From: Aphidius gifuensis
Taxonomy: Eukaryota; Arthropoda; Insecta; Hymenoptera; Braconidae
NCBI RefSeq assembly: GCF_014905175.1
Contig: NC_057790.1
Location: forward strand, 26,686,469-26,750,468
DNA: 64,000 bases
Direction of reading: 5' to 3'
The notes under the pieces were generated by a model. It ran no database searches. It saw only the letters and a program-made list of their open reading frames with translations, and was not told the DNA's origin. The position numbers and the translations under genes are program-made. Shown here one piece after another: positions 11,961-27,000 of this stretch (positions are counted from its first letter, which is position 1; every line of letters begins with the position of its first letter).

Positions 11961-13179
11961 GATTAATTAATCAATTAAAGAACTCGATAACTATTTTACA
12001 AAAATAAATATACAATTTTTTATTTCATTATACTATTAAAAATTTCGCTCTCGTCAATCAAATTTAAAAACTGGCATTTTTGCCTTTTTATTATACCAAA
12101 ACAATTAAATTGAACATAGATCCTTTTTTCAGTAAGGTGATGTGTATTATATATAGAATATAGTATACATAAAATTGATGCGGCTAAATCGTCGGTACTG
12201 GCTATCCTATCATGTCGACGAATCGAAAAGCAATTTGAAAGCAATCGAGGGTGCGCTCATTGCCTCTTGGCTTATCTGATCGCGTTACTCTAGCAAATTA
12301 TTTGGGTATTTCCATCAAGTCAATTCGACCATCGTTCAGCCTTTGTTACCTTCTATCTATCCACACACATATATATTCTCTTGGAATAGACACTTGGTAT
12401 AACAAAGCCTATCTTACAAATAAAAAAAAATCACACTTGATTTCTTGGTCGTGCCATGTTCTCATTCGTAAATTCAAAATTAAAGTTACACTTTTAGTGA
12501 TTGATAAAATAAAAAATAAAATAAATTGTCGATTTTTATCTTCAATCTTAAATGTTAAAGTTTTTTTTTTGAGGGTGGTATTTGGGCCAATGGAAAATCA
12601 ATGAAACATATAGAATCATTTGACCTCAAGATATCTAAATTTTCATTGATAATATGGAAATTCAATTTCTCTTGATATTATTTTATACATTCTCGTATTG
12701 TTAAATCTAAAAGGGATAAAGCTGAAGATATATATGATTTTGAGATTTTGTCTGTCCATTATATCTGCACTAGTTTCAAATTTACCTGGATATTTGCATT
12801 TGTATTTTATATGGCTGGCTTTACTCTGGCTATTACAAAATTCACATGATTATAAAACTATATAATATTGTAATATTAAAATAACTAAATCATTAAAATA
12901 TTTTTATTTTATTTTAATTTTATTTTTATATCTAAAAATATCAGTGTCATTATGGTAACATCATGGCACTTGGTTGAGTGTCAAAGCCACTCGTTTGTCT
13001 TCGATATTAATACCTGTCAAACTAGTATAAACATGTGCTTTTAATTTATTTTTTTTTTTTTATCTAATCTATCTTAAAATATACACTAAAAGTTTATAAC
13101 TTTTTTTTAGATTTAAAAGTTTTGATTTTATATTCTAGGTGGAGTTTAGTTTTATATTTAGTTGATGGAAAAATTGTTG
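11961..13179. other. AT-rich DNA with a GC-richer patch at 12180-12350
   Basis: The patch contains CGGCTAAATCGTCGGTACTG and CTTATCTGATCGCGTTACTC and is unlike its surroundings. A 117-codon frame overlaps it but then drifts into Lys/Ile/Phe-rich sequence with no domain. A conserved non-coding element is possible. Confidence 0.4.
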
Positions 13180-13855
13180 AGTTAATTTGTCTGACCAAAA
13201 CGGGCTTTTTCTACTTGAAAAAAATATAAATGCGTATATAAAATTTAGTGATTTATAATTGAAAATTAAATTCATTTGACAAGTTTAAATAATGACAATT
13301 TGAAAAAAAAAAAATTATAAATAATTATTTAATACTAGAATTGCGTTGATAAATTTTCTATTTAGATGAAATAAAATTATAAATACTTGAATTGTAAGAT
13401 TAAACATGCCACATGAATTCAAAAAATAAAACAACAAAAACTTGATTTAATATTTGATATTTATTCATTCAATTATATAATTTATAAAATACTTAAAAAT
13501 ATACATCTCAAGTTATAAATATTGAAATTAAATAAATAATTTAAATTATCAATTTAAAATACTCCAATAAACAAAATAAAATTTAAAATACAATTTATCT
13601 CAGTAATGAAAATTAATTTTTAATTTATTGTTCAATTTTATTTATCATTTACACATATTGATTTTTTTTATTAAATATATAATATGTTTGTTTCAATATA
13701 AATTCCATCAACAAAATAAAAATTATCAAATGACATAAATAAATAAAAAATATATTTATAATTAAGCATTTTACATCGATATTATTCAAATTAAAAATTA
13801 CATATTAAAATATACTGAATAAATATTAAACTACAATTTTCATCAGTACATTTTT
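13180..13855 (+). repeat. B repeat, copy 1 (676 bp)
   Basis: A 676-base block starting AGTTAATTTGTCTGACC and ending CATCAGTACATTTTT. It is nearly identical to 26544-27219 in the same orientation. It has no terminal inverted repeats, no coding capacity and no clear target duplication. Confidence 0.85.
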
Positions 13856-15080
13856 GTGCTCCAAATACAAGATTTCCATTTTAAAATTATATTAGTCACT
13901 GGGACAGAATAAAAATAGGTTTAAAAAAATCATAATATCAAAGTTTGATTTATTGAATCATCAATCGAGAAAAAAAAAAAACGATTTCATTTGTTTTTTT
14001 TCCTTATTTTTCTTTCTTCACAAATATCATTCTTTTGTTTCCGCATTTTGGATAACTGCCAATTGCGTTCAGCTTTTTATACAAGTCTCTTTTATCTTTT
14101 ACAATAAAATATATATATATTTTTTCCATTGAATCTACGTCATGTGAAATAGCCTTTCAGTGCCAAATACACATAAGACATACATGCACCAGATTTCAAC
14201 ATTGACTATTCGAAAAATAAAAAATTCATAAAAGCTTTTTTAAATGAATAAATCGATATTATTAAATTCCCATTGTTCAATGTTTACACTTGTAGTATAA
14301 ATTGTAAAATTTATACACACAATATCAAGTTGAAATAAAATTTAAAAAAAGTCAAAAGTTTCTTGTCGTTTAGAGAAAAATCTTGTGAACAAATTCACTC
14401 GAAAAATTTACGCTTCAATGAAGTAATGTCAAAATAAAAAAAATATACTAAAAGACAAGTGAGCCATTGAATAGAATAAAAAAAATATCTATGAATGTTT
14501 TACAGTGTATTAAAAAATACAAAAAGCAACTTTACGCTTTGGTGTTAATTGACCCGAAAAATAAAAAATATTAAAAATTAAAATCAATCTTATGCGTTGC
14601 GCTATGTATTTCCTTTGTGTATATGTAAAAAAAAATATACACTGTTTAATTTAGTCATCATTTTTAAAAAATAGCTACAAAGAAATAAAACTTGAAGAAA
14701 AAAAAAGAATATTATATTTTATTTTCTCAAGCCGGAGTATATAATATGGATGAAGAAATTTAAAATACAATTAACATTTGAATATGTGGTTTGTTTGTTT
14801 GTTCGCGGTGGGTAAATTTTATGAATTGTGTGGTTTTTGAGGCATGTTGAGTTAATGCTTCAAGCAACATATAAAGTTCAAGATGTTGTTTGAGAAGGCG
14901 ACAATCATTAACATTGAAAACTTTAACTTGTCACTCGCGTATCCAACAATAGAGAATTATTTTGTTGCGTATCCTATTATTTCGTGTACAAAAAATAGAA
15001 AGGAAAATTATTTTAAATACACGGTATATGATGAGAAAAGCAATAGAAATTATAATAAAATAAGAATAAAATAAATTTGA
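13856..15080. other. AT-rich DNA between B and A repeats
   Basis: No repeat copy, RNA gene or credible coding frame seen. Confidence 0.5.
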
Positions 15081-15570
15081 TAAATAGATAATTCATCTTG
15101 AAATTAAAACTTTTAGGAAATTTTTCTTTTGATGAATTTTAGTAAAATAGTTGGAGTATATATATCAAGTTTTGCTGGACAAATAAATTGAATAATTAAT
15201 TATAAATTTGATAATCTACCAGATAAATATAAAACTTTAATTTTTATCAGTAAACATTTATTTGTTTTTCAAGTAGAAAAAGCCAATTTTAATCAGCCAA
15301 ATTAAATAAATAATTTCAAGCAAAAACTTGCAATAATAATGACAATAAAAAAAAGCTGTAATTTAATATTTATCTTGGAGATTTAAGTATTTTAAATTGT
15401 AAATAAAATTCATGTTGTCCATTAATATTATTTAAAACTTGAAATATATATTTTAATTATTTTTTAAATACAATTATTCAACAAATAAATATCAAATACA
15501 AAAACAAGTCAATTTTTTTAAATTTATATTTCATATTTATTTGCACAAATTATATAATTTAAAAATAAAA
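15081..15570 (+). repeat. A repeat, copy 1
   Basis: About 490 bases shared with 19010-19478, 21752-22273 and (inverted) 24368-24896. Landmarks are TTTTGATGAATTTTAGTAAA, TCAAGTTTTGCTGGACAAAT and CAAGTAGAAAAAGCC. It is non-coding. Confidence 0.85.
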
Positions 15571-18006
15571 CAGGAGAAATAATTACCATTTAAAATGTAA
15601 ATTTATTAACCACAAATAAATCAATATTTGAAGAAAATAATTTTCATATTTTTATCAAATTAGCATTGTAATTTCAGGTCAATTATTTGTATTGAAAAAA
15701 AAAATTATTCACCTCAATAATGACACATTAATTCTTTGAATCAAATAAATTTATTTGTATACGAAATATAGGTAAATTAAATTTTATTTTTTTTTTTATA
15801 ATGAATAGATGATTAACACACTCGATAAAATCAAGACCTCCCAAAATATTTAATATATCATTGCTATTATTATTATTCTTGGCACTGAAATTATCTAATT
15901 GTTAACACCAAAAAAAAAAAAGAAAAAAAAAAGGTAACACATTTGACGATCTATCATCTATGAAAAGTTTTCTAAACGCCGGCGTTAAACTCCGCCCACA
16001 ATTTTAGTGAAACGAGTTGTGTATATATTTTTTTTTATTTCTTTAAATATAAATTAACGATAGACTGTAATTTATCATCACTAAAAAATTTCACGTTTCC
16101 ATATATATACATATAGCAATGATGATTTTTAATATGAACCCCAGGTTGTCCATGTAATAAACCCTGGGAAAATAAAAAAAAATTCAAAATAAACACAACA
16201 ATAGTCAAAGTGAAGACCGAATAAAATTGATTTTCAACTTTTATTTTATACACACTTTGATGAAATGAAGTAAAAGTTCAAAATAAATTAAAATAAAACA
16301 CAAAAGAATGATAAAAATTTTTAAGTTAAAGTCGTGCCTTCAGCTAATTGGATATTTGCATATCGTATTTCCATTTCTTTAACGTCAAACTGCTGTGGTT
16401 GTTTTCAAAGGACAAATACACACAGAGAAATTGAGAAAAACTTTGAAAATAAATAGTCATAAAAATCAGAAAATAAAATTAAATAAAAAAAATCAAATGA
16501 AAATTAAATGTCTATAAAAATTTCACAAATTTTTTTATTTGAATTTTTTTTTTTTATTATTAATTTGTTTATCAATTGGATTTGTATTTTTTTATTAATT
16601 TTTTTTTTTTTGGAAATGTAAAGTAGATGCTCCATAAAATTTTTTTTTTATGATAAAATGAATTTTTTTAAATGTTTCGAGTGTCGTAAATAAAATTAAA
16701 GTCGATATGTAGATAAAAATCTTTGATGCGATCTGTCGCGCGCGCCTACCTGAAATTTATCGTGACGATGTTAGAATTTTATTTTTTTATTTTTTATTTT
16801 TTTTAACAACACGATGTTAGTGCCCATGTCAAGGACCATATGACGCCAGAAAGTTTTTTTTTTTTTTTTTTTTTTCTTTTTTACAATTGGTTTCATTCTT
16901 TCTCATCGATAAAAGGGATGCGACCGGAAAGTGAGTTAATGGTACAACTACGATTTTTTATTTTTATTATTTTCTTCTTCGAAATAAATTTTTTTTTTTT
17001 TTCTTTTTAGAAAGAGGCCTCGTAAACTTTTGTGAATGACGGGAAAGTTTGTGTTAAAGATTTCGACATATATGTTCTATAAGACGCTCCAAATGGTGTC
17101 TCAAAGTTATTCCATATAAAAAACCCCCAAAGTATTAAAGGAAATGAAAAAAGTAAAATAATAAAAATAGTTATAGATTATTTATAAACATTCAAACTTT
17201 TTTATATAGATTACATAACGAAATATCCTCGTTACAGTATCCTGAAAAAAAATATATATCCTCCACAAAAAATATCAACTGCAAAGTAAAAAAATCAATA
17301 AATTAAAAATCTATCAATGATATTTATGAAATTATTTTATAAACAATATATAAATGACGAAAATAAATGAAAAATAAAATAAACATTTTATAGAAAATTT
17401 AAAAGGTAAATATTAAAAAAATTAAATTAAAAAAAATAATAACAATTAGTCATTACAATACGATGACTAATTAATTTATTTTTAAATCAATTAATTTTAA
17501 ATTTATCAAAGATATATGATAAAAGTAAATTTAAAAAATATAAATAAATTGTTAAATGGAATATTTATTTATTTTTTGTGCAAACACTGTTGTCATTATT
17601 TTTTAAAAATTCGAAATAGTAACTGTATCTTTGTGTCGACATGTTACTATGCTTGTATAATTTTTCCAATGATTAATTTTAATTTTGCAATTACCTAATG
17701 TTTCCAATACTAATTGCAAACTACATGATATATTTTTTTTTCTGAGACATTATTTACCAGGATATGATTTATTTCAAGAAGATTTGACTGAAAGATTTTC
17801 GTTTAGAATATTTTAACTATGATGTTTAGTGGTTTTAAAAAATATTCAAGTGTTAAAAAAGAGATGGGTAATATGGTAGTTGATAAAATCATAATCCATA
17901 TTATAAAATGGGTTGTCTTTAAAATACAGGATGCTTCAATCATCATTTGAAGTTTTTAATAGACCGCAAGCCATTCGCCTTTTTTTTAAATATATTTTTG
18001 ACAGCG
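15571..18006. other. Upstream region of ADAMTSL
   Basis: Would contain the promoter and 5' UTR if exon 1 is right. GC-richer spots occur at 15975-16020 (CGCCGGCGTTAAACTCCGCC) and 16725-16765 (CTGTCGCGCGCGCC), unusual for this window. No TATA or initiator can be assigned with confidence. Confidence 0.4.
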
Positions 18007-18048
18007 ATGGAATTTAAGATAACGAAGCTCGGAAGTTTGACTATTCAG
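18007..18048 (+). CDS. ADAMTSL exon 1 (start codon, signal peptide N-terminus), tentative
   Basis: Fourteen codons starting with ATG and ending CAG before a GTGCGT donor, in phase 0. Read on into exon 2 it gives a basic n-region (MEFKITK) followed by a hydrophobic core, which is what a secreted protein needs and what exon 2 lacks. An AG preceded by a T-rich tract lies two bases upstream of the ATG, so a separate 5' UTR exon is possible. The exon is tiny and was picked because it fits phase and signal-peptide logic, so it remains an inference. Confidence 0.5.
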
Positions 18049-21000
18049 GTGCGTATATAAAGTCATGTAATAGTCAGTTTAATCTTGAAATTTTTTAAAA
18101 GTCATAAATATCTATTTGAAAAAGAGTAGTAGAGATTTTTTTTCTTTTTTTAAATGTTTGAATATAAATATATATAACCCTAGCGCAAGTCAGTGTGGTC
18201 TGTGTGAGTAAAATGTGAACCGTAAATTGTATACAACCTGCGGCGAGACAAGGGTGCACATATCAAAATAATATAAAAATAAATAATAAATAAAAATAAT
18301 ATTTATTTATTATCTAGCAATGGTGGTCCAATATAAATTTTATATTCTTCAATTCAATAGATTGTACAAAATGCCACCCTGCAGAATGTCAAAATTTATT
18401 TATGATTTTTAAAAATGCTTATGAAAAATATACACTTGTATATATTTTTTATTTTATTTTATTTTTTTTTTCATTTTCTTGAAAATTGTGTCTAAATTTT
18501 GATTTAGGATTCGTGTACTACTTGGCAGTGTATATGTATTTATAAAATGTATATGTTTTCATAAACATTTTTATGTTTAAAAAATAGAAAAGTAAATAAT
18601 GATTTTCTATGAAAAATAAAATTGCTAGAGTTTGTGCTTTGGATGGAATGTGTATATGGGATGCAAGTAAATCGACCACTGAGCTAAGAAACATTGATAT
18701 TTATGGAGCAACCGTTTGTCACTTATGTCTGATGCAAAAGAAACATTCAAATCCATGGTAAACCAAGAGTAAAAAAAAAGGTTGAAAAATAAATTGTTAC
18801 AGATTGTATGATGATACTCGTTTGAACGTGTTGAGCTTACTAAAGGGAATAGACCAACCAAAAATACTAGATTCAGTGATATTTAATTTTTTTGGAAATT
18901 TGCATTATCTTTGCAAACAAAATTACTCAATTTTTAAATCAATAGAATATGTGAATTTATTAAATTTTAACTTGGCTTTAATATTAAAGTTTAATTTTTT
19001 TTTGTTTTTTTTTTGATGAATTTCAGTAAAATAGTTGGAATATATATATCAAGTTTTGCTGGTCAAATAAATTGAATTATTAATTATAAATTTGATAATC
19101 TACCAGATAAATATAAAACTTTAATTTTTATGAGTAAACATTTATTTGTTTTTCAAGTAGAAAAAGCCAATTTTAATCAGCCAAATTAAATAAATAATTT
19201 CAAGCAAAAACTTGCAATAATAATGACAATAAAAAAAAGCTGTAATTTAATATTTATCTTGGAGATTTAAGTATTTTAAATTGTAAATAAAATTCATGTT
19301 GTCCATTAATATTATTTAAAACTTGAAATATATATTTTAATTATTTTTCAAATACAATTATTCAACAAATAGATATCAAATACAAAAACAAGTCAATTTT
19401 TTTAAATTTACCCTTCACATTTATTTGCACAAATTATATAATTTTAAAATTTATCTTAATAACAAAATAAAATTCATTCATTGCTAGTATTTAAAAAATA
19501 TTTCAAGCATTTATTTCGAATTTTAAATACCAGATTGACCAAATAATTTAGTTCTCACTAGAATTTCGTCCTGTTACAAAATAAATATCAACAAAAATAC
19601 TTCACCGTATGCGTTTTATAAAAAATAATATTTTTTTTCCTTGATATTTTAGTAGCCAAACAAAGCAAATTGCATATTTCTCAGTCAGTTATTTTCATAA
19701 CATAGCTGCTGCTGCTCTAGAAGCACTGCTATATCCGACAGGTCAGGTAGCTTTGTAAATAATTCAAACGAAATTATTAAAAATTAAAAAATTCCAATTC
19801 TATGTAACAGATGCCTTCAATTAAGATAAAATTAATTAAACAAGAAATATATTTTAACATACATGTATACTGTACGTGGCACGCGATTCCCTTGAAAAAA
19901 AATTATATAAAAAACTTACAAGTGCAAATTAAGGAGTCAACACCTCGTTAAAGTTTTAGGACCGTGCAAATCTCATTTTGAAATCTTCATTCAATAACAT
20001 ATATTTTTACTCTCTTCTACACATAATTTATTACAGATAATTTTTAATATTATTTTACTGAATTAATTACAAATTTTTAAACTCAAATCGTTTATCATTT
20101 TTTTTTTTTCTTTTTTAAAAGATACAAACAACTTTTAATTACAAAAAAAAATTAAACAATGATTATTTTATATTTTTTTATTATTTATAATATTATCGGT
20201 ATTTTGAAATTAAAAAAAAAAAAAAATGTCTGGTATTTGAAGATGATTTGAGATCCTCTATGGGCGTTTCTCGTTAATCTTTGATTACAGAGTCCCAAGT
20301 AAATTTATTGCGAACCATGAAATATGTAGGTCGATGCCAATTCCATACAATTTATTTTTTTTTTTTTCCAAAACCTTTATAGTAAACTTGAATAAAGACA
20401 TACCATCCCAAAAATCAAAAATAAATATATCCATTAAAATAAATTATAAACAAAAGAAATTTTAAAAAATTATTACTTTTTCGTTTTTTTTATTTAAAAA
20501 ATTATTTTTTTTTTGTCTTTTTATAATTACACATTTTGTAAATTATAAAATTGAAATATAATATTTTTTTTCTATTCAATATTTTGTAGTTTAAATGATA
20601 AAAATAATTCAGAGAAAAAAAATTGAATAATGTGTTTTTTTTTCAATTTCAAAAAGTAATTTATTTCTGATTTAATTTCAATTTTTTTTATGGTTACATG
20701 TTACATTTAATTATAAAATTGAAATACAATTATATTTTTGAATGTTGTAAGTTAAATTTTAATACACGCAATCTCTTTTATGTCAGTCAAATTTACATTT
20801 TGTTAAATTTTAAATAACAATAAAATTCAATCTTCTTGACATTCATATTTAAATGTTTTGAAATACATACCAATTTCAATTAATTCAAGTTAATTGAATA
20901 TACAAAAAACTTATTGAATTTTTTTTTATTATAAAATATTTATTTTTAATAAAGAAAATTATTTATTTTACAGATTTGCTTGGTTGGAATGGTTTGCAGT

Positions 21001-24000
21001 GACACAAGCACAGTAGGCAACAGTTTTTCGACTGAAATTTTCGATGACAATGAATCACTTGCCCAGGTAAGATCTCAATTCATTAAAAAAAAAAAAATAA
21101 ATATATTTAATTACAGCTGTTATAATTAAAATTTTTAAAATAGAATTTTTTTTTTTTTTATTAAATGACGAACTTTAAAATGAGAATAATATAATTTTTA
21201 GTATATGTCATCAACTTAATTGACACACACCTTACTGCATACAGTGAAAAAAAAAAAAAAGTATTTTTTCAATTCAGTGATGTAAAAAGTCTTTTTTTTT
21301 TCGTTTCATTTTTATTTCTTTCTCTGGAAAATATTCATGCATAAAAATGTATAGAAAAGAACCTTTAGTTTTTTGACTCTTAAGGTTTTTTTTTTTTTTT
21401 TATTTTCTTCTCAGGTCAAGTTACATGCATGTTAAAACTCTCTTATGACTCGGAGAAAAAACACTACATGTACTTTTACAATGATGTACATATATACTTT
21501 TCTATATTTGTCCCTTGTTCACCACGTTTTTTTCCTTTTTTTTCTTATTTATAATTATCGTAATTTTTTTTTTTAAATACCTGTTAAAACAAAAAGAAGA
21601 AAAATATTTGTATGGGTGTATAAATGTATAGCTTGTCAATGCTGTCAAGTATGACATGACCTAATCTAGAATATATATTGAGTGAAAAAACAAGTACAAA
21701 TAAATTTAATTAATAATTTATAATTTATAACTCTGATAATCTTTTTTTTTTTAATAGATAGCTCATTGAATTATCTTGAAATTAAAACTTTTTAGAAATT
21801 TTTCTTTTGATGAATTTTAGTAAAATAGTTGGAGTGTATATATCAAGTTTTGCTGGACAAATAAATTTAATTATTAATTGTAAATTTGATAATCTATCAG
21901 ATAAATATAAAACTTTAATTTTTATGAGTAAACATTTATTTGTTTTTCAAGTAGAAAAAGCCAATTTTAATCAGCCAAATTAAATAAATAATTTCAAGCA
22001 AAAACTTGCAATAATAATGACAATAAAAAAAAGCTGTAATTTAATATTTATCTTGGTGATTTAAGTATTTTAAATTGTAAATAAAATTCATGTTGTCCAT
22101 TAATATTATTTAAAACTTGAAATATATATTTTAATTATTTTTCAAATACAATTATTCAACAAATAAATATCAAATACAAAAACAAGTCAATTTTTTTAAT
22201 TTATATTTCATATTTATTTGCACAAATTATATAATTTAAAAATTTATTTCAACAACAAAATAAAATTCATTCGTGCAATTCTATGAAATTTCTTTTCATC
22301 AAAAAACAATTAATTAATAGTAATTCTGTGAATTAATTTACTGAGTCGGTTTAAAATAAATGTAAAAAAATAATTGTAAAATGTAATTAATTGTTTTTTT
22401 TAATGAAACAATCAAGGTGACAATATTACCACTTGTAATTCAACAGTAAAACACAATATTGTGTAAACATAATTACCATTAGAATATTAAAGTCACGTTA
22501 TCTTCATTACACTTTCTTCATAACGCACACATGAGTTGTTCTCTCTGATGCCTTTGGGTTTTTTAAACAAAGCCATTGTTAATTTACAGAGACAAGGTAT
22601 GTCACTTTGTCAAAGAACGTGTTGTTCATATTTCTCCCTCTCTCTTTCTCTCTTTATCACTGCTTCATGTGTTAATATACAATATTGTTTGTATTATTTT
22701 GTTTATGTTCATATACACACAAACATATTACATGTGTCGGAAGTCAGCTTGGAATTTTTGTATTCACATAGTTCAACAAACATTTTGACAGAGTACTCTT
22801 TTGGTTATTTAATGACTTACAGCATATACCAGTCAAACCGCAGAACAAAAATAAATTTTTAATTGTCTTATTTAATCATTTATATATCATTGTTTATTTA
22901 TATTATTTTCAAATAGTGTTTAACATTTCCCGAATGAATTAAATATGCGCATTCAAAAATACAAAAGGCAACAATATTCACAATAATTTTCTTCATTTGA
23001 ATTTCACTTGTAACTATGAAAGTAAGAATAATAATTAAAAAAAAATTAACACATAATTGTTCGTTAAATATTTTAATATTAAAATCAACTAACAAATAAT
23101 TTTTAAAACAAAAATTAATTATAAAATTTTGTTCAATAAGTAAATTTGGTTTAGAAAATTATCGATAAATTTTAAAAGTTTTAATACAGTTTTAATTTAG
23201 AAATTTCTCTAATAGTTTTTCAAATATTTCACTGTTATTTTTCTTAAAATTGAATATGAAATTTTGATTATTTTATTTATAATAATATTAGTTTGGCTAA
23301 CATACAATGTACGAGAATAATTAAAACTAGTTTAACATGTATTAATTAATAAATGCAAATGCATCTACTCCAGTTTATTCATAAAATTATTGAGAATATA
23401 CATAATACTTCAAAATGAAATATCCACAATTTCATGTAAACGATAATAGGATCAAAAATTACATGGCCAGAAATATATGCCTTGACCTAATTAAAAAATT
23501 CCATCATCAAAATAAGTATATATTTTTATGATGCTAAATAAATTTTTAGGTTCATTTTTTGAAGAAGTAAATTGAATTATTTGAGCTTTTTAGTAGTGAA
23601 ATAATACAAAGCTACAAAACACAAAGAGAAAAGTTAAAATTTGATAAACCAAATGCATTTGCCTTCTATGTATGATGTAATTTATTATTTTTTCAGTCTT
23701 TTTAAATGAAATTTATTAGAGTATTTTGTAAAGCCTTATGAGAGAATATAATATCTGCAGTGTTTTAACCACCAATGCACGCATACCGATATGTTATTTT
23801 GCATTTTACTTAACTAAAATACCGATAGTACATATGGAACATTTTAGTTTATATATATGTATTTTCTTCATCAATTTATATATATAGAATAGATATATAC
23901 TCGCAGTTGTTTTGCCCCAACGGTGGCATAAAGTTAACTTAACTTAGGCAAGTGTGTCTTGTGAATTTACATTCTATTTTATCCGTGTCACATGCGGATA

Positions 24001-27000
24001 TATCTTGAGACGGAAAAATATTATATAGACAGATAGATAGATATAGAATAAAGTTTTATATTGAAAGAAATGAAATTGATATATATGTATTCATTTAAAG
24101 TAAAGCTACTACCTTGTGTTTTATGAATATATACACAAAATATTGTAGATAGTTTGAAATACTTTTATATTAAATAAAATATGTCTGGTAGAAAATAAAG
24201 TATACATGTGAAAAGTGTAGGAGAGAAATTGATTCAAATCAGCGAGTGAATTTTTATCAAGATTTAAATATGGTGTTTTATTTTTACTAAATCATTGAAG
24301 AATTATTTTGTTTAATTTTATATATTCATTTGGTTGATTTTTGTATTTAAAAATTGTTAATTTATCAATGTTATTTTGTTGTTGAGATAAATTTTTAAAT
24401 TATATAATTTGTGCAAATAAATATGAAATATAAATTTAAAAAAATTGACTTGTTTTTGTATTTGATATTTATTTGTTGAATAATTGTATTTAAAAAATAA
24501 TTAAAATATATATTTCAAGTTTTAAATAATATTAATGGACAACATGAATTTTATTTACAATTTAAAATACTTAAATCTCCAAGATAAATATTAAATTACA
24601 GCTTTTTTTTATTGTCATTATTATTGCAAGTTTTTGCTTGAAATTATTTATTTAATTTGGCTGATTAAAATTGGCTTTTTCTACTTGAAAAACAAATAAA
24701 TGTTTACTGATAAAAATTAAAGTTTTATATTTATCTGGTAGATTATCAAATTTATAATTAATAATTCAATTTATTTGTCCAGCAAAACTTGATATATATA
24801 CTCCAACTATTTTACTAAAATTCATCAAAAGGAAAATTTCTAAAAAGTTTTAATTTCAAGATAATTCAATGAACTATCTATTGAGCAAATTTAATCAAAA
24901 TCTAAAGTATACATATTAACTTGTTAATCTATCAATATTTAATCCATAAATATTAAATCGATTAAATAACATTAAACAATGTGACAGTAAAAAATAACTA
25001 TAATTTTAGTCAATTTATTTCATGATTTGAACATGTGTTTACTCAAATAGACTTTTCGAGTTTAAAGTTATATTATAAACATTTTTAAAAAGACTTAAAA
25101 TTACTTGGCTTGTATATGTATACATAAAATTTTACCCACAAGCACACACGTTTGAACTTTCTGTTTTGTGTACAAAGTTAAAGCTAACGAGGTTTTCCCA
25201 TGCGTCTCATGCTCCAATGCTTTGCCTCAACACAAAGTTAATCCTCAAAAAAAGGGTGGTTCACAAATTTTTATATAAAAAAAAACCTTATCATTATGTA
25301 AACATCACAGCTATTCAAATAAATAAATAAATAGTCAAGTAAATAAACCAACAATTACATAAACAAATACACAATCTCAAACCAACTTTATTTTTTTCGT
25401 TTAATTTACTATCAATCAATTAATTTTTTCAACTTTAAATATTTTCAAATTAAAAAAACGAAAAAAAAAAAATACCAAATAAAATTGACATATTTTTTTG
25501 TTTATTTTTTATTTTTAAAAAGAAAGTTTTTTTATTCCAATTTACCATCAACTTTGCTATTGGATTTTCTCATTGAGATTCTAGACAATTTTTTTTTTTT
25601 TTTTATTTTTTATTTTTTTACCTAGATTCCCTGAGTTTTCGAATATATATATTTTTTTTTTTTATTTCATACTTTTGTTTGTTTATTTATTTATTTATTT
25701 TCTGGTCTATCAAGGAACCAATCCAAGTTGATCTCTTTGAAGAGAGCAATAAAGTTTTTTCTTGATGTCACCAGACGAAAAAACATCACAATGACATTGC
25801 CCCCGGGTTAAAATCAACGAAAAAAAAAAATATATTATCATCGTAAATACACAACAACATAATACATTTTATTAGAAAATATCTGACAAAAGATTTCCAC
25901 TTATATTTTTAAAATAAAAGAAAAAACAAAAAAAATATCAAGAAAATATGATGGAAAAAAAAAAGTATAATTTGTTGACGATATTTTTGATGGAAAATAT
26001 ATTTTTCTTTTTAACATTTAATCATAAAATTTTCTCATCAAGTTTCATTGACAGTTAACTAAAAATATAAACAAACAATTATTTTAAAAAGTATAAAATA
26101 TATTGTGTACTTAAAATATCAATAATAATAAAAAAAAATATTTTTTTTTGTTGTTGAATAAAAGTATGTGTCGAGTGTCAATTTAATAACTATTTTTTAT
26201 CTATTGAATTTTTTTTCATAGTTTAATATTAACTAAGATTTATGTATACGAGACAAATAAAATGTTAAATGATGCCTTAAAATTTTATTATACTTGGCCT
26301 GTATCAAAAGAAGCCCTCGAAGGTCAAGTGAAGATTACATCACCTTGATGACTTCTTTGAAAATAAAAAAATAAAAACTACAAGATTTTTTATGGCTTCT
26401 TTGTATACCTACAATTGATTGAAAAAATTAAATTATTGAAATAGTAATTGTTGGGATAAATTGTTTTAGTTTATTCACTTTATAAATTTCTTGAACAAAA
26501 ATTAAATTTTATTTTCCGGGAAAAGCATTGGTATAACGTGCTCAGTTAATTTGTCTGACCAAAACGGGATTTTTCTACTTGAAAAAAATATAAATGCGTA
26601 TATAAAATTTAGTGATTTATAATTGAAAATTAAATTCATTTGACGAGTTTAAAGAATGACAATTTAAAAAAAAAAATTTATAAGTAATTATTTAATACTA
26701 GAATTGCGTTGATAAATTTTCTATTTAGATGAAATAAAATTATAAATACTTGAATTGTAAGATTAAACATGCCACATGAATTCAAAAAATAAAACAACAA
26801 AAACTTGATTTAATATTTGATATTTATTCATTCAATTATATAATTTATAAAATACTTAAAAATATACATCTCAAGTTATAAATATTGAAATTAAATAAAT
26901 AATTTAAATTATCAATTTAAAATACTCCAATAAACAAAATAAAATTTAAAATACAATTTATCTCAGTAATGAAAATTAATTTTTAATTTATTGTTCAATT

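Noticed and set aside
12251..12604. 117-codon plus-strand open frame
   Set aside because: Only the first third has normal composition; the rest is Lys/Ile/Asn low complexity with no domain. A non-coding conserved patch is as likely.
13180..13855. LTR or Helitron identity for the B repeat
   Set aside because: No TG...CA ends, no TC...CTRR ends, no hairpin at the terminus and no target duplication could be seen, so no class was assigned.
18609..18746. 45-codon frame in intron 1 with several cysteines
   Set aside because: No homology, no transcription signals, and it is also open on the other strand.
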